DNA of 64,000 nt, taken from positions 2,010,869 through 2,074,868 of the forward strand of contig NZ_KV917378.1 of assembly GCF_002019735.1 (NCBI RefSeq), written 5' to 3'. The notes beneath the pieces were generated by a model that searched no databases, had not been told where the DNA came from, and was given only the letters and a program-made list of their open reading frames with translations. Of this stretch, positions 32,323 to 40,607 are shown in pieces; within the stretch, counting starts at the first letter, position 1; each line of letters begins with the position of its first letter. The DNA is from Salipaludibacillus agaradhaerens. GTDB taxonomy: Bacteria; Bacillota; Bacilli; Bacillales; Salisediminibacteriaceae. Both the position numbers and the translations under genes were made by a program.

Positions 32323-33579
32323 TTACGGTCTATTTAATAAAATCTCCTGTTCATACTTTTTCACGTCTTCTAACCAGGCTTCTCTTACCGGAACACCCAT
32401 TTCTTCACAGTAGTGATCCCACACGGCACCAAATGGATACGTTTTAAACTCTTCCATTAATGCTAGCCGTTTTGTGAAATCCCCTTCTTCTTGGAGCTGT
32501 TTGAGATAGTCAGTTGGCGTCAGCATAGCATAAAGCAATGCCTTAATCATATTACGTGTTCCGATTGTCCAAGCAGCGACGCGATTGATGCTTGCATCGA
32601 AAAAGTCTAAGCCGATCCGGACTTTATCGAGTGCCTCGTTACGGACAATTTCCAGGCCGATTTCTTTTAATTCATCATCTAAAATAACGACGTGGTCACT
32701 ATCCCAGCGAACAGGTCTGGACACGTGTAAAGCTACCTTATCACTAAAGAGAAGCATGGAGGAGATTTTATCCGACACCATTTCTGTTGGATGGTAATGT
32801 CCTGTATCTAATAAACAAATCTTGTTATTTTTCAAAGCATAGCCCATATAAAATTCATGAGACCCCACAACATAAGCTTCTGATCCAATTCCGAATAGTT
32901 TACTTTCAACAGCATCAACATTGTAGCGGTCATCAACTTCAACCGCAAAAATCTCATCCAATGACTCTTTCAATCGTTTCCTTGGCGTTAAACGATCACT
33001 AGGCATATCCTTATAGCCGTCTGGAAGCCAAATATTTGTTAATGCAGGTGTTCCTAGCTCTTTACCGAAATATTCGCCAATTTTACGGCTAGCAATGCAG
33101 TGTCTAATCCAGAAGTCTCTGATACTTTTATCTGGATGTGCTAACGTTAAACCATCAGCGGCTTTTGGGTGAGAGAAAAGGGTAGGGTTAAAATCCAGTC
33201 CAAGTCCACGTTCTTTCGCCCAGTTCACCCAATTTTTAAAGTGCTCTGGCTTTAACTCATCTCTCTCTACCGCGTCACCATTCGTTTCGCCATAGATCGC
33301 ATGAAGGTTCACCCGATGCTTGCCTGGTATCAGTGAGAGGGCCTTTTCTAAATCACGCCTTAATTCTTCTGGTGTTGTGGCTTTTCCTGGGTAGTTTCCT
33401 GTTACCTCAATTCCTCCAGATAATGCTTGCTGATTGACTTCGAAACCAGTTACATCATCTCCTTGCCAACAGTGGAGTGAGATAGGTATAGACTTTAGTT
33501 TATTAAGGACTTCTTCAACGTTTACGCCCCATTTTTCATATTCCTTTTTTGCACGTTCAAAGTTGTCTTTTGTAGCCAT
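32323..33579 (-). CDS. rhaA: L-rhamnose isomerase
   Basis: The 418-residue cytoplasmic enzyme converts L-rhamnose to L-rhamnulose, and its length equals typical RhaA. Blocks include [42 protein letters not shown], the metal-binding [12 protein letters not shown], and [14 protein letters not shown] near the C-terminus. GGAGGGATCATC precedes the ATG. It follows rhaB by 26 bases on the same strand. No rhamnulose-1-phosphate aldolase gene is present in the neighbourhood. Confidence 0.95.
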   Translation of the reverse strand: MATKDNFERAKKEYEKWGVNVEEVLNKLKSIPISLHCWQGDDVTGFEVNQQALSGGIEVTGNYPGKATTPEELRRDLEKALSLIPGKHRVNLHAIYGETNGDAVERDELKPEHFKNWVNWAKERGLGLDFNPTLFSHPKAADGLTLAHPDKSIRDFWIRHCIASRKIGEYFGKELGTPALTNIWLPDGYKDMPSDRLTPRKRLKESLDEIFAVEVDDRYNVDAVESKLFGIGSEAYVVGSHEFYMGYALKNNKICLLDTGHYHPTEMVSDKISSMLLFSDKVALHVSRPVRWDSDHVVILDDELKEIGLEIVRNEALDKVRIGLDFFDASINRVAAWTIGTRNMIKALLYAMLTPTDYLKQLQEEGDFTKRLALMEEFKTYPFGAVWDHYCEEMGVPVREAWLEDVKKYEQEILLNRP

Positions 33580-33605
33580 GATGATCCCTCCATTCTGAAA
33601 ATCTT

Positions 33606-35015
33606 TTATGCAGTTCCTGCCTTATATCTTTTGATGCTAAACGAGTTTTTCACGAGATTTCTTGCCTGCTCTATTCCTTCTAACTCTCCATTTGCCATCA
33701 TCTGAACAACTATATTGCCAATCGCTGTCGCTTCTACTGGACCTGCCAGCACCTCTTTACCTGTTGTATCAGCAATCAATTGATTCAACATCTCATTAAG
33801 GCTTCCTCCCCCAATCACATTAATCGTATGAAACTCTTTTTCATAGATCTCTTCAAGTTGGTTAATCGCTTTTTGATAACTAGCTGCTAAACTGTCAAAA
33901 ACACATTTAGCCACTTCTCCTGGTGTAGTGGGGGGAACTTGACATGTTTCCATACAATATTTTTCTATCTCTTCGATCATGTTGTCTGGTTTTAGAAAGC
34001 GGTCATCATCAACGTTGACTATCGATTGAAAAGGATATGCCTCATGAGCGAGTGCGACCAATTCAGCAAAACTATACTGATTATTGTATTGGCGTTTCAC
34101 TTCCTGAATCATCCATAGTCCCATGATATTTTTTAAGAATCGGTAGCGATACTCCACGCCACCTTCGTTCGTAAAATTGCCATCCAACGCTTTTGTCACA
34201 CAAATCGGGAATGTATTTTCCACACCGATCAATGACCACGTCCCAGAGCTAATGTAAATTGTGTCGCTCACTTCAGGAACAGATACAACTGCCGATCCTG
34301 TATCGTGTGTGGCCGGTAAAATGACGTCTAAATCGAATCCTATTTCTCCTACTAGTTCTTTTTTGACATTTCCTAGCTTTGTTTTTGGTGGTAAAATCTC
34401 ATGGAACATCTCTGGATTAATGCCTAACTTTTCTATTAAATCGGTGTCCCATTTTTTCGTAAAAGCATTCACTAATTGTGTGGTTGTGGCATTTGTGTAT
34501 TCATTTGCTTTGACACCTGTCAGTAAAAAATTCAAGTAATCTGGGATCATTAAGAAAGAGGTTGCCTTATGAAGCAAATCAGGATAGGTCTTTTTCAAAT
34601 AATACAATTGATAGATCGTATTAAATTTTTGAAACTGAATCCCCGTTTCTAAGTACAACCTTTCTTTACTAATGATCTCAAAAACGTCTGCCATCATGCC
34701 ATCTGTTCGTGGATCACGATAAGCGACAGCATCTGTTAATAACTGATCATTTTCATCTAAAAGAACAAAATCGACTGCCCATGTATCAATACCAATACTT
34801 ATAAGCTCTCCCTCCTCTTTTGCACATCGTTTCAAGCCCGTGATGATTTCTGCAAATAGTGTGTCAATCTCCCAACAAACGTAAGCACCTTTTTTAACGA
34901 CCTTGTTTTCAAATCGGTATATTTCCTCTAACTTTAACTGATTCTCTTCTAAATAACCTTTGATTATCCGACCACTTGACGCCCCAATATCGACCGCTAT
35001 ACTACCTGTCGTCAT
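33606..35015 (-). CDS. rhaB: Rhamnulokinase
   Basis: The product has 469 residues from the ATG at 35013-35015, with GAGGTGG upstream; the frame extends to 35087 but without a ribosome site. It is an FGGY sugar kinase phosphorylating L-rhamnulose. The N-terminal phosphate-binding [13 protein letters not shown], the [15 protein letters not shown] block, [12 protein letters not shown] and the late [18 protein letters not shown] are RhaB features. It precedes rhaA, and a one-mismatch cre-like site overlaps the leader. The AraC regulator upstream is its likely activator. Confidence 0.93.
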   Translation of the reverse strand: MTTGSIAVDIGASSGRIIKGYLEENQLKLEEIYRFENKVVKKGAYVCWEIDTLFAEIITGLKRCAKEEGELISIGIDTWAVDFVLLDENDQLLTDAVAYRDPRTDGMMADVFEIISKERLYLETGIQFQKFNTIYQLYYLKKTYPDLLHKATSFLMIPDYLNFLLTGVKANEYTNATTTQLVNAFTKKWDTDLIEKLGINPEMFHEILPPKTKLGNVKKELVGEIGFDLDVILPATHDTGSAVVSVPEVSDTIYISSGTWSLIGVENTFPICVTKALDGNFTNEGGVEYRYRFLKNIMGLWMIQEVKRQYNNQYSFAELVALAHEAYPFQSIVNVDDDRFLKPDNMIEEIEKYCMETCQVPPTTPGEVAKCVFDSLAASYQKAINQLEEIYEKEFHTINVIGGGSLNEMLNQLIADTTGKEVLAGPVEATAIGNIVVQMMANGELEGIEQARNLVKNSFSIKRYKAGTA

Positions 35016-35030
35016 TCCGCCACCTCTTTC

Positions 35031-35045
35031 TTGTAAGCGCTTTAT
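35031..35045 (+). promoter_or_regulatory. cre-like site before rhaB
   Basis: TTGTAAGCGCTTTAT fits WTGNAANCGNWNNCW except at one position. It lies just upstream of the rhaB ribosome site, where CcpA could act as a roadblock. Catabolite repression is inferred. Confidence 0.5.
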
Positions 35046-35167
35046 TGTTAGCTTATGATAATTAGAAGGACATTTTAATAACGTCATTCACTTTGTTTTT
35101 GTCCATATTTGCATTAAACTGAACAAATTAAAAAAGGGTGTGTTCGTATTTTACAAACACATCCCTT

Positions 35168-36145
35168 TTACTTCTGCCTAAATTGTTCGCGACATTGTTT
35201 AGGCGTTACCCCATATTTCGTTTTAAAAATCCGATAAAAATGACTTACATTATCATAACCGACCTGTTCCACCACAGCAGATATGGCTATATCTTCACTT
35301 TTCAGTAATTCTCTTGCAACAGTTAACCGTTTTTCTTGTAATAAGTCTTTAAACGTTTTGTTCGTTACTTTTTTAATCTTTTTACTTAACCCATAATGAG
35401 TTTGATTAAGCTTATCCGCTAATTCATACAAAGAAGCATGCTGATAGTTCTCTTCAATATACTTTAAAGACGCCATGATCACCTGTTGTTGGCTAGTCGT
35501 ATCAGTGAGCCTTTTCATTTTATCTGAATGCTTTATTAACTCAATCATAAGAAGACCCATGTACAGCTTTATGGAGGATTGTGAAAAAATATTTGGCTCC
35601 ATGATTTCTATAATGATTTTTTGGAGAAGTGTTTGAATAGTTGTCACTTCAGATACAGCAAAATAAAGAAACTGCCCCTTTTGCGTATGTTCGAACAGAC
35701 TATTAATGAGAAAATCATGAATGTTATGTTCAGTACTGTCCGCTGCTAGGTAGGTGAAAATGTAGTCAAAAAACTGTGGTCGGATAATAAAATTAATAAT
35801 GATATCTTCTCTATTGCACGCTTTAATTTCATGCTCAATAAATTGATTTAACAGGAGTAATTCTCCGGTTTGCAACTCAAGTGGGACATCCCCCACTTGT
35901 TGCTCAAGTTTCCCGTTAAAAACGTAATTCATTTCAATATAATCATGTTTATGCTTTGGAAAATCTACAAACCTTGTATGCTTTCTAACCATAATCATCG
36001 TGTGAGGCTCCATCAGCTTATCACTTTGGATAATAAAATCACGATGATTCGTATACAAATCCTTCTTCACCTTTTTATCACGTTGTAAAATCGCCTGTTC
36101 TTCATCTGTTTCTTGAACTAACTGATGATAAATGTCGTGTGACAA
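35168..36145 (-). CDS. AraC-family regulator of rhamnose genes
   Basis: The 325-residue protein starts with TTG behind AGGAGG at optimal spacing. A cupin-like sensing half contains FPKHKHDYIEMNYVFNG and GELLLLNQFIEHEI. The C-terminal AraC DNA-binding domain has two helix-turn-helix units: SLYELADKLNQTHYGLSKKIKK and the signature VGYDNVSHFYRIFKTKYGVTPKQCR. It is encoded directly upstream of rhaB-rhaA on the same strand, with about 150 bases in between, so it probably activates them in response to L-rhamnose. The effector is inferred from context. Confidence 0.9.
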   Translation of the reverse strand: MSHDIYHQLVQETDEEQAILQRDKKVKKDLYTNHRDFIIQSDKLMEPHTMIMVRKHTRFVDFPKHKHDYIEMNYVFNGKLEQQVGDVPLELQTGELLLLNQFIEHEIKACNREDIIINFIIRPQFFDYIFTYLAADSTEHNIHDFLINSLFEHTQKGQFLYFAVSEVTTIQTLLQKIIIEIMEPNIFSQSSIKLYMGLLMIELIKHSDKMKRLTDTTSQQQVIMASLKYIEENYQHASLYELADKLNQTHYGLSKKIKKVTNKTFKDLLQEKRLTVARELLKSEDIAISAVVEQVGYDNVSHFYRIFKTKYGVTPKQCREQFRQK

Positions 36146-36240
36146 GGATGATCCTCCTCTCCCATAAGAGTCACTAAACGATTATCATATTCTATTATAC
36201 CAATAATTTTTCAGATAATTATACACGTGTTGAACGTTTA

Positions 36241-36361
36241 GATTTTCAGCATCATACTCAGTTTTTCCCGCATTAAATCTGGATTTCTGCTTGATACCCT
36301 ATCTAATTCCGCATTAGACCCCTGATTTTCTGCATGATACTAAGATTTTTCAGCATTAACT
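36241..36361. repeat. Degenerate tandem repeat, about six 20-22-base units
   Basis: Alternating units resemble GATTTTC(A/T)GCATNATACT and TTTTTCNGCATTAAATCTG, running head to tail six times between the AraC and DUF421 genes. No reading frame is preserved. Confidence 0.55.
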
Positions 36362-36372
36362 GCTGATAAAAT

Positions 36373-37059
36373 TTAAGAATAATCCTCTCTTTTATCAATA
36401 TAAATAATGCCATTCCGATCGATTTGTGCAAAAAATACATCATCAAACTTGGAGATATGGTGATCCTTTAAAACAGCTTTTACCCACTCCTCATCTTTCC
36501 CTAATAGTTCTAAGCTTTTCTTTAATATTTTTCCATCGATAATGAACGCTTGACCTACTCCTCTAGATAGTTGAATATTAAATACATCCTTTTGCATGGC
36601 AGGTAAATAGGCTGGCTTTTTCAATACCGAAACTGTTCCATCCGTTTCTAATAAAGCTGTTTCCACTTCATCAATATTAAAGATGCCTTTTTTACGTAAG
36701 CCCGTTAAAAGGCTATCCATCGTAAGCAAAGTTTTCTTCAATCCTCCTTCTAAAACTTTGCCATTTTTAATAACCACTGTAGCCTCTGACTCTACTACTT
36801 TCCTTCCCTTAAAGCTTTTAATCGCAATAATATTACTTATATAGGCATAGAAACAAAATGAAATTAACCCTATCAGAGTAATGAGTATTGGAACATCCCT
36901 AGCCACAACCCCACTTGCAACAATAGAACCAATTGTAATACCTGCAACAAAGTCAAAGAACGTCATTTGGGCAATTAACTTCTTATTCAGAATACGGCAC
37001 AATATGTATAGAAGTATAAAGGAAATTGTCGTACGAATTAAAATTTCCTCAATTGTCAT
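36373..37059 (-). CDS. DUF421 (YetF/YcaP-family) membrane protein
   Basis: The product has 228 residues from the ATG at 37057-37059, supported by AGGGGA. Three N-terminal membrane segments (about 5-25, 35-55 and 60-80) carry the family blocks LLYILCRILNKKLIAQMTFFDFVAGITIGSIVA. The cytoplasmic half has TVVIKNGKVLEGGLKKTLLT, DEVETALLETDGTVSVLKK and a C-terminal subdomain that ends GIIYIDKRED. YetF-family proteins are common in Bacillus and linked to spores or the envelope, without a settled role. It appears monocistronic. Confidence 0.85.
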   Translation of the reverse strand: MTIEEILIRTTISFILLYILCRILNKKLIAQMTFFDFVAGITIGSIVASGVVARDVPILITLIGLISFCFYAYISNIIAIKSFKGRKVVESEATVVIKNGKVLEGGLKKTLLTMDSLLTGLRKKGIFNIDEVETALLETDGTVSVLKKPAYLPAMQKDVFNIQLSRGVGQAFIIDGKILKKSLELLGKDEEWVKAVLKDHHISKFDDVFFAQIDRNGIIYIDKREDYS

Positions 37060-37186
37060 TTTATATTTCCCCTTTACCACCTTGTTATGTTGTATCGTTC
37101 CCTTATTAAAGCTAAATATTTAAAAACGACTAGTAAAGTATTAATTGCTAAAAATTCAGTTGGGACTGTCATGCGATAAGTAAAAG

Positions 37187-37218
37187 AAAGGCTCACCTCT
37201 GTAGCCAGGTGAACCTTT
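37187..37218 (-). terminator. Intrinsic terminator downstream of the decayed Gln-rich gene
   Basis: AAAGGTTCACCT and AGGTGAGCCTTT pair over 12 positions with one mismatch, and the minus strand continues CTTTTACTT. It lies about 37 bases past the reconstructed stop codon of the pseudogene. Confidence 0.75.
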
Positions 37219-37254
37219 GCATGCAAATAAATTTTACTGGAACTAGTTAGAATT

Positions 37255-37538
37255 TTAGTGATGTTGCATCATTGTACGTTGCAGGTGTTCGGCACCTTGG
37301 CGGTAGTACTGAGGACTTGATTACTGTTGAGCTTGGTGTAACCGTTGATTTTCTGAATAAGTTGAGAATATAACTGTGAAAGTTGCTGAACTTGTTGACT
37401 TGCCGCACTCTCGTTCTGAGCTATTTGATGCAACTGACTGGAAATTTACTTTAATTGTTCTCCATGTTGTTGTATTTGCTGTAGTATATTTTGAACCTGT
37501 ACCCCTGAGTTTGTTAGGTTCGTCTGGTTATGAAACAT
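37255..37538 (-). pseudogene. Decayed gene for a small Gln-rich coiled-coil protein
   Basis: From an ATG at 37536-37538 behind AAGGA, the minus strand reads MFHNQTNLTNSGVQVQNILQ, then a Gln-rich segment to an in-frame TAA after EQLK. The frame resumes ISSQLHQIAQNESAASQQVQ to QLIQKIN, after which a one-base shift is needed to read LHQAQQ, another TAA, and SSPQYYRQGAEHLQRTMMQ to a stop. The two stops and one frameshift interrupt an otherwise continuous amphipathic, Gln-rich protein of about 93 residues. A ribosome site and terminator remain. Function unknown; the composition suggests a structural or coat-like role, but that is a guess. Confidence 0.7.
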
Positions 37539-37757
37539 GTACAATTCCTTCACTTTCATTTAATTAAACAAGCAAACCAATTTCATCATACAAAAAACAT
37601 CGGCTAATCCGCTACAGCCGGACGCTCTCAGCTAAATGATGTGATAACACCTGGTAAATGACGTATGGCAAGGATAGTCCTTCTTTCCAATAAGGATCAC
37701 GAGCAATTCTACAATAGAACACCTTCTACATAAAACGTTGGACAAGGCCTTTTAGCT

Positions 37758-38246
37758 TTATTGTTGAATATCTGTTATTCCGTAAGCATTGATATCCCAA
37801 AAGGTGATTACCAGAAATTCACGGTCCTCTAAAACGAGATCATAAGGGTCTTTAATATCTATCCATTGAACATGTCTCTTTTTCGAGAGTGCTAAGTCTT
37901 CCTCACTGTTCCAAGAAGTAAAATATTCTATCATACCACTATGTTGAATAGCTGCTTCAAGATAGGAATAAAGAATGCCTAAACACTTCTTCTCTTCCGC
38001 AGTTCCCTTCATGGCACTTCTTAGCGGAATTTGGTTAGCATCTGCCGTAACTTGATGCTTATATGAAAAGTGTGAACTGTAAGTGAACCTTTGTTTTGAA
38101 TCGCTATCATAATTATTCTCAAAATATAAGTGAGTGAAATCTAATTCATCTCTAAAGACATTCGGTTGTTCAGGCGATACAGGTCGTTCACCGAATGATC
38201 CCACAGGTAATCTCATAGGTGATGCTATATAAATATACTGGGTCAT
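37758..38246 (-). CDS. Hypothetical protein, 162 residues
   Basis: AAAGGAG precedes the ATG by 11 bases, and the composition is normal for a soluble protein. It starts MTQYIYIASPMRLPVGSFG and contains clusters of aromatic residues (LYFENNYDSD, WIDIKDPYDLVLEDREFLVITFWD). I recognise no domain and see neither signal peptide nor membrane segment. It stands alone between the pseudogene and the mur region. I am confident that it is a gene, not of its function. Confidence 0.65.
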   Translation of the reverse strand: MTQYIYIASPMRLPVGSFGERPVSPEQPNVFRDELDFTHLYFENNYDSDSKQRFTYSSHFSYKHQVTADANQIPLRSAMKGTAEEKKCLGILYSYLEAAIQHSGMIEYFTSWNSEEDLALSKKRHVQWIDIKDPYDLVLEDREFLVITFWDINAYGITDIQQ

Positions 38247-38693
38247 TCATAACATCTCCTTTATATTTGAATGACTATCTCAATTAAATTTTCAAAACAA
38301 ACAATGGGAATAGTCTATAACAATTATTTGTGTTTAAAGAAAGGTGATGATTCCTAGAGAGTGAGCAGTATCAGGACCATTATCTTGTGATATAACGCAC
38401 CGTCAATCAGTCGGGGATTTCCGTCTTTATCTTACTTATAGTTGAGGTTAATCACGACATTACCGGCCGTTAGCTCCCACTTTAATAGATTTAGCTCCCT
38501 CTCTATGAACGGTTATCTGTGATAAATCAAAGGGTCGAGACTTAAAACAAGTGATCATAATGCTTCCTTGCTATGATCATTATACGACACATGTATTGAG
38601 TTAGCATGTAAATGTTAAGGGGTTGCTACTTGATTTCATCATCAAAATCACGCATGATTTAAATAAGAAATTTATAAAAAAGAAGTGATAACG
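38247..38693. other. Intergenic region upstream of murR
   Basis: It contains dispersed repeat copy C (38398-38527) and the divergent promoters for the hypothetical gene and murR. No additional coding region is seen. Confidence 0.5.
38398..38527 (+). repeat. Dispersed intergenic repeat, copy C
   Basis: It starts ACCGTCAATCAGTCGGGG, has GCCGTTAGCTCCC in the middle and ends in ACGGTTATCTGTGATAAA. Both ends match the family, but the right arm of the left hairpin is decayed. Confidence 0.6.
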
Positions 38694-39548
38694 ATGTCCC
38701 AATCGGTGATCTTAACTAAAATAGAACAACAATTATCTTCTTTCTCCGCTGCAGAAAAGAAAGTCGCTCGCTATGTACTAGCACACCCTGAATTTATCCC
38801 TAACTTGACTACAAAAGAGTTAGCTCAACAAGCGCATGCCAGTGAAGCGAGTATTGTGCGCTTCTGTAGACGGGTTGGTGTCGACAGTTTTAGAATGTTT
38901 AAACTCGCCCTTGCAAAAGAACTGACACGGGGTAAAGCAACTATTAATAGTGCGTCCTTATTAGAGACAAGTGACACACCCCATATGCTGTTTCAAAAAG
39001 TGTCTTCTTTAAACCAATCCGCATTAGAGATGTCCTTTAATACGTTAAGTTCACAAGAATTCTCGAAAGCTGTTGATAAATTAAGTGCTGCTAAAAAAAT
39101 TGGTTTTTTCGGTGTTGGCGGGTCCTATACCTCTAGTGTAGATGGTCAATATAAATTCATGCGTCTCGGTTTCCATAGTGTAGCCTCTACAGATTATCAC
39201 TATATGATCCCTTTCATCACAATGATGGCACCTGAAGATGTCCTTATTTGCATCAGTACCTCAGGGAAAACAAGAGAAGTAATTGAACTGGCGGCCTATG
39301 CGAAAGAACAAGGAACTACAGTCATGGCGATTACTTCCTCCAACACGTCACCACTTTATAAACAAGCTGATATACCTCTTCTAATACCAAATATAGAAGT
39401 TGAACAACGAATCGGAAGCATCGCTTCAAGGACAAGTCAGCTAAACCTTATTGATAGCTTGTATGTGTCTGTCTTCCACCAAATCGGCGAACATCTATTG
39501 GAGCCTTTTGACAAATCACGTCAGAAAACAGAAGAGAAAAGACTATAA
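38694..39548 (+). CDS. murR: RpiR-family regulator of N-acetylmuramic acid genes
   Basis: The product has 284 residues; the ATG at 38694 is chosen over a GTG at 38685 that overlaps the weak AGAAG ribosome site. The N-terminal RpiR helix-turn-helix includes TTKELAQQAHASEASIVRFCRRVG. The C-terminal SIS sugar-phosphate domain shows KIGFFGVGGS and DVLICISTSGKTREVIELA. Placement directly before murQ-murP-mupG identifies it as the MurR-type repressor, presumably sensing MurNAc-6-phosphate. Palindromic ATTGAAATT-type sites in the murQ promoter are its likely targets. A terminator follows its stop, so murQ has its own promoter. Confidence 0.88.
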   Translation: MSQSVILTKIEQQLSSFSAAEKKVARYVLAHPEFIPNLTTKELAQQAHASEASIVRFCRRVGVDSFRMFKLALAKELTRGKATINSASLLETSDTPHMLFQKVSSLNQSALEMSFNTLSSQEFSKAVDKLSAAKKIGFFGVGGSYTSSVDGQYKFMRLGFHSVASTDYHYMIPFITMMAPEDVLICISTSGKTREVIELAAYAKEQGTTVMAITSSNTSPLYKQADIPLLIPNIEVEQRIGSIASRTSQLNLIDSLYVSVFHQIGEHLLEPFDKSRQKTEEKRL

Positions 39549-39555
39549 CGGCGCA

Positions 39556-39590
39556 AAGACATGGGCTCATACCATGTCTTCTTTCACCCC
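39556..39590 (+). terminator. Terminator after murR
   Basis: AAGACATGG (39556-39564) and CCATGTCTT (39572-39580) form a perfect 9-base stem with a 7-base loop, then CTTTC. It separates murR from the murQ promoter. Confidence 0.7.
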
Positions 39591-39594
39591 TTTA

Positions 39595-39658
39595 ATTGAA
39601 ATTTAATTTCAATAATTAATGAAAATACATTGATCATTAATTTCATCTCAATTATAAT
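39595..39658 (+). promoter_or_regulatory. murQ promoter with RpiR-type palindromes
   Basis: TTGATC (39630-39635) and TATAAT (39653-39658) are 17 bases apart. Upstream lies the perfect palindrome ATTGAAATT-T-AATTTCAAT (39595-39613), and a second ATTAATGAAA/TTAATTTCAT arrangement overlaps the -35. These are plausible MurR operators. Confidence 0.65.
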
Positions 39659-39699
39659 GAAAGCGTAAACAAATTTTTTTGATAGGAATGAGGGTCGTT

Positions 39700-40587
39700 A
39701 TGTTAGATAAGCTTCGTACAGAAAAAAGAAATGAAAATTCAATGGATTTAGATGAAAGAAGCACTTATAACGTTTTAAAGCTCATGAACTCTGAAGATCA
39801 CTATGTGCCATCTGCCATTAAACAACAATTAAACCACATTTCAAAACTTGTTGAGCAAACGATCGAACGCATGAAAAAAGGGGGGCGTCTCATATATTTA
39901 GGTGCTGGCACGAGTGGGCGTTTAGGTGTATTAGATGCTGCCGAGTGTCCGCCTACATTTGGAGTTGATAAAACCTTAGTCATTGGCTTAATAGCTGGCG
40001 GTGAAAAAGCGTTTATTCATGCAGTAGAAGGTGCTGAAGATTCTCCAAGCTTAGGTGAAGCAGATTTAAAGTCGATTTCCCTAAACGCGAATGACACCGT
40101 CATCGGTATTGCTGCTAGTGGACGTACCCCTTATGTCATTGGCGGACTTCAATACGCTAATAGCGTCGGCTCATTAACAGGAAGCCTTGCATGTAATATC
40201 AATGCTCCTATATCTACAGAAGCAACGCACCCAATTGAAGTGAACACTGGAAGTGAAATCTTAACTGGCTCAACACGGCTAAAAGCAGGAACTGCACAGA
40301 AATTAGTCTTGAACATGATTTCAACTGCAACGATGATCGGACTTGGAAAAGTGTATAAAAATCTAATGGTAGATTTGCAGCCGACAAACGAAAAGCTTGC
40401 CTTGCGTTCTCAACGAATTATTATGGAAGCAACCGATACTGATGCCATGACCGCTTCTAAAAAACTTGAAGAAGCAAATGGCTCTGTGAAAGTGGCGATC
40501 ATTATGATTTTAACGGGAAAAAGTGAACCAGAGGCCAAAAAAAGTTTAGAAGAAGCGAATGGATTTGTAAAATATGCCATTCAATAA
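39700..40587 (+). CDS. murQ: N-acetylmuramic acid 6-phosphate etherase
   Basis: The product has 295 residues from the ATG at 39700 behind GAGGG; a TTG at 39679 is less likely. MurQ removes the lactyl ether of MurNAc-6-phosphate to give GlcNAc-6-phosphate. The SIS domain reads GRLIYLGAGTSGRLGVLDAAE, with the catalytic Glu in AECPPTFG, and a second Glu in AVEGAEDS. VIGIAASGRTPYVIGGL, LTGSTRLKAGTAQK and the C-terminal helical segment ending ANGFVKYAIQ are further MurQ blocks. It precedes murP by 21 bases. Confidence 0.96.
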   Translation: MLDKLRTEKRNENSMDLDERSTYNVLKLMNSEDHYVPSAIKQQLNHISKLVEQTIERMKKGGRLIYLGAGTSGRLGVLDAAECPPTFGVDKTLVIGLIAGGEKAFIHAVEGAEDSPSLGEADLKSISLNANDTVIGIAASGRTPYVIGGLQYANSVGSLTGSLACNINAPISTEATHPIEVNTGSEILTGSTRLKAGTAQKLVLNMISTATMIGLGKVYKNLMVDLQPTNEKLALRSQRIIMEATDTDAMTASKKLEEANGSVKVAIIMILTGKSEPEAKKSLEEANGFVKYAIQ

Positions 40588-40607
40588 TACATTAGGGGGA
40601 TTGTATC

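Noticed and set aside
37376-37567. Plus-strand open frame of 63 codons
   Set aside because: It is the antisense of the decayed Gln-rich gene, which has the ribosome site and terminator on the other strand.
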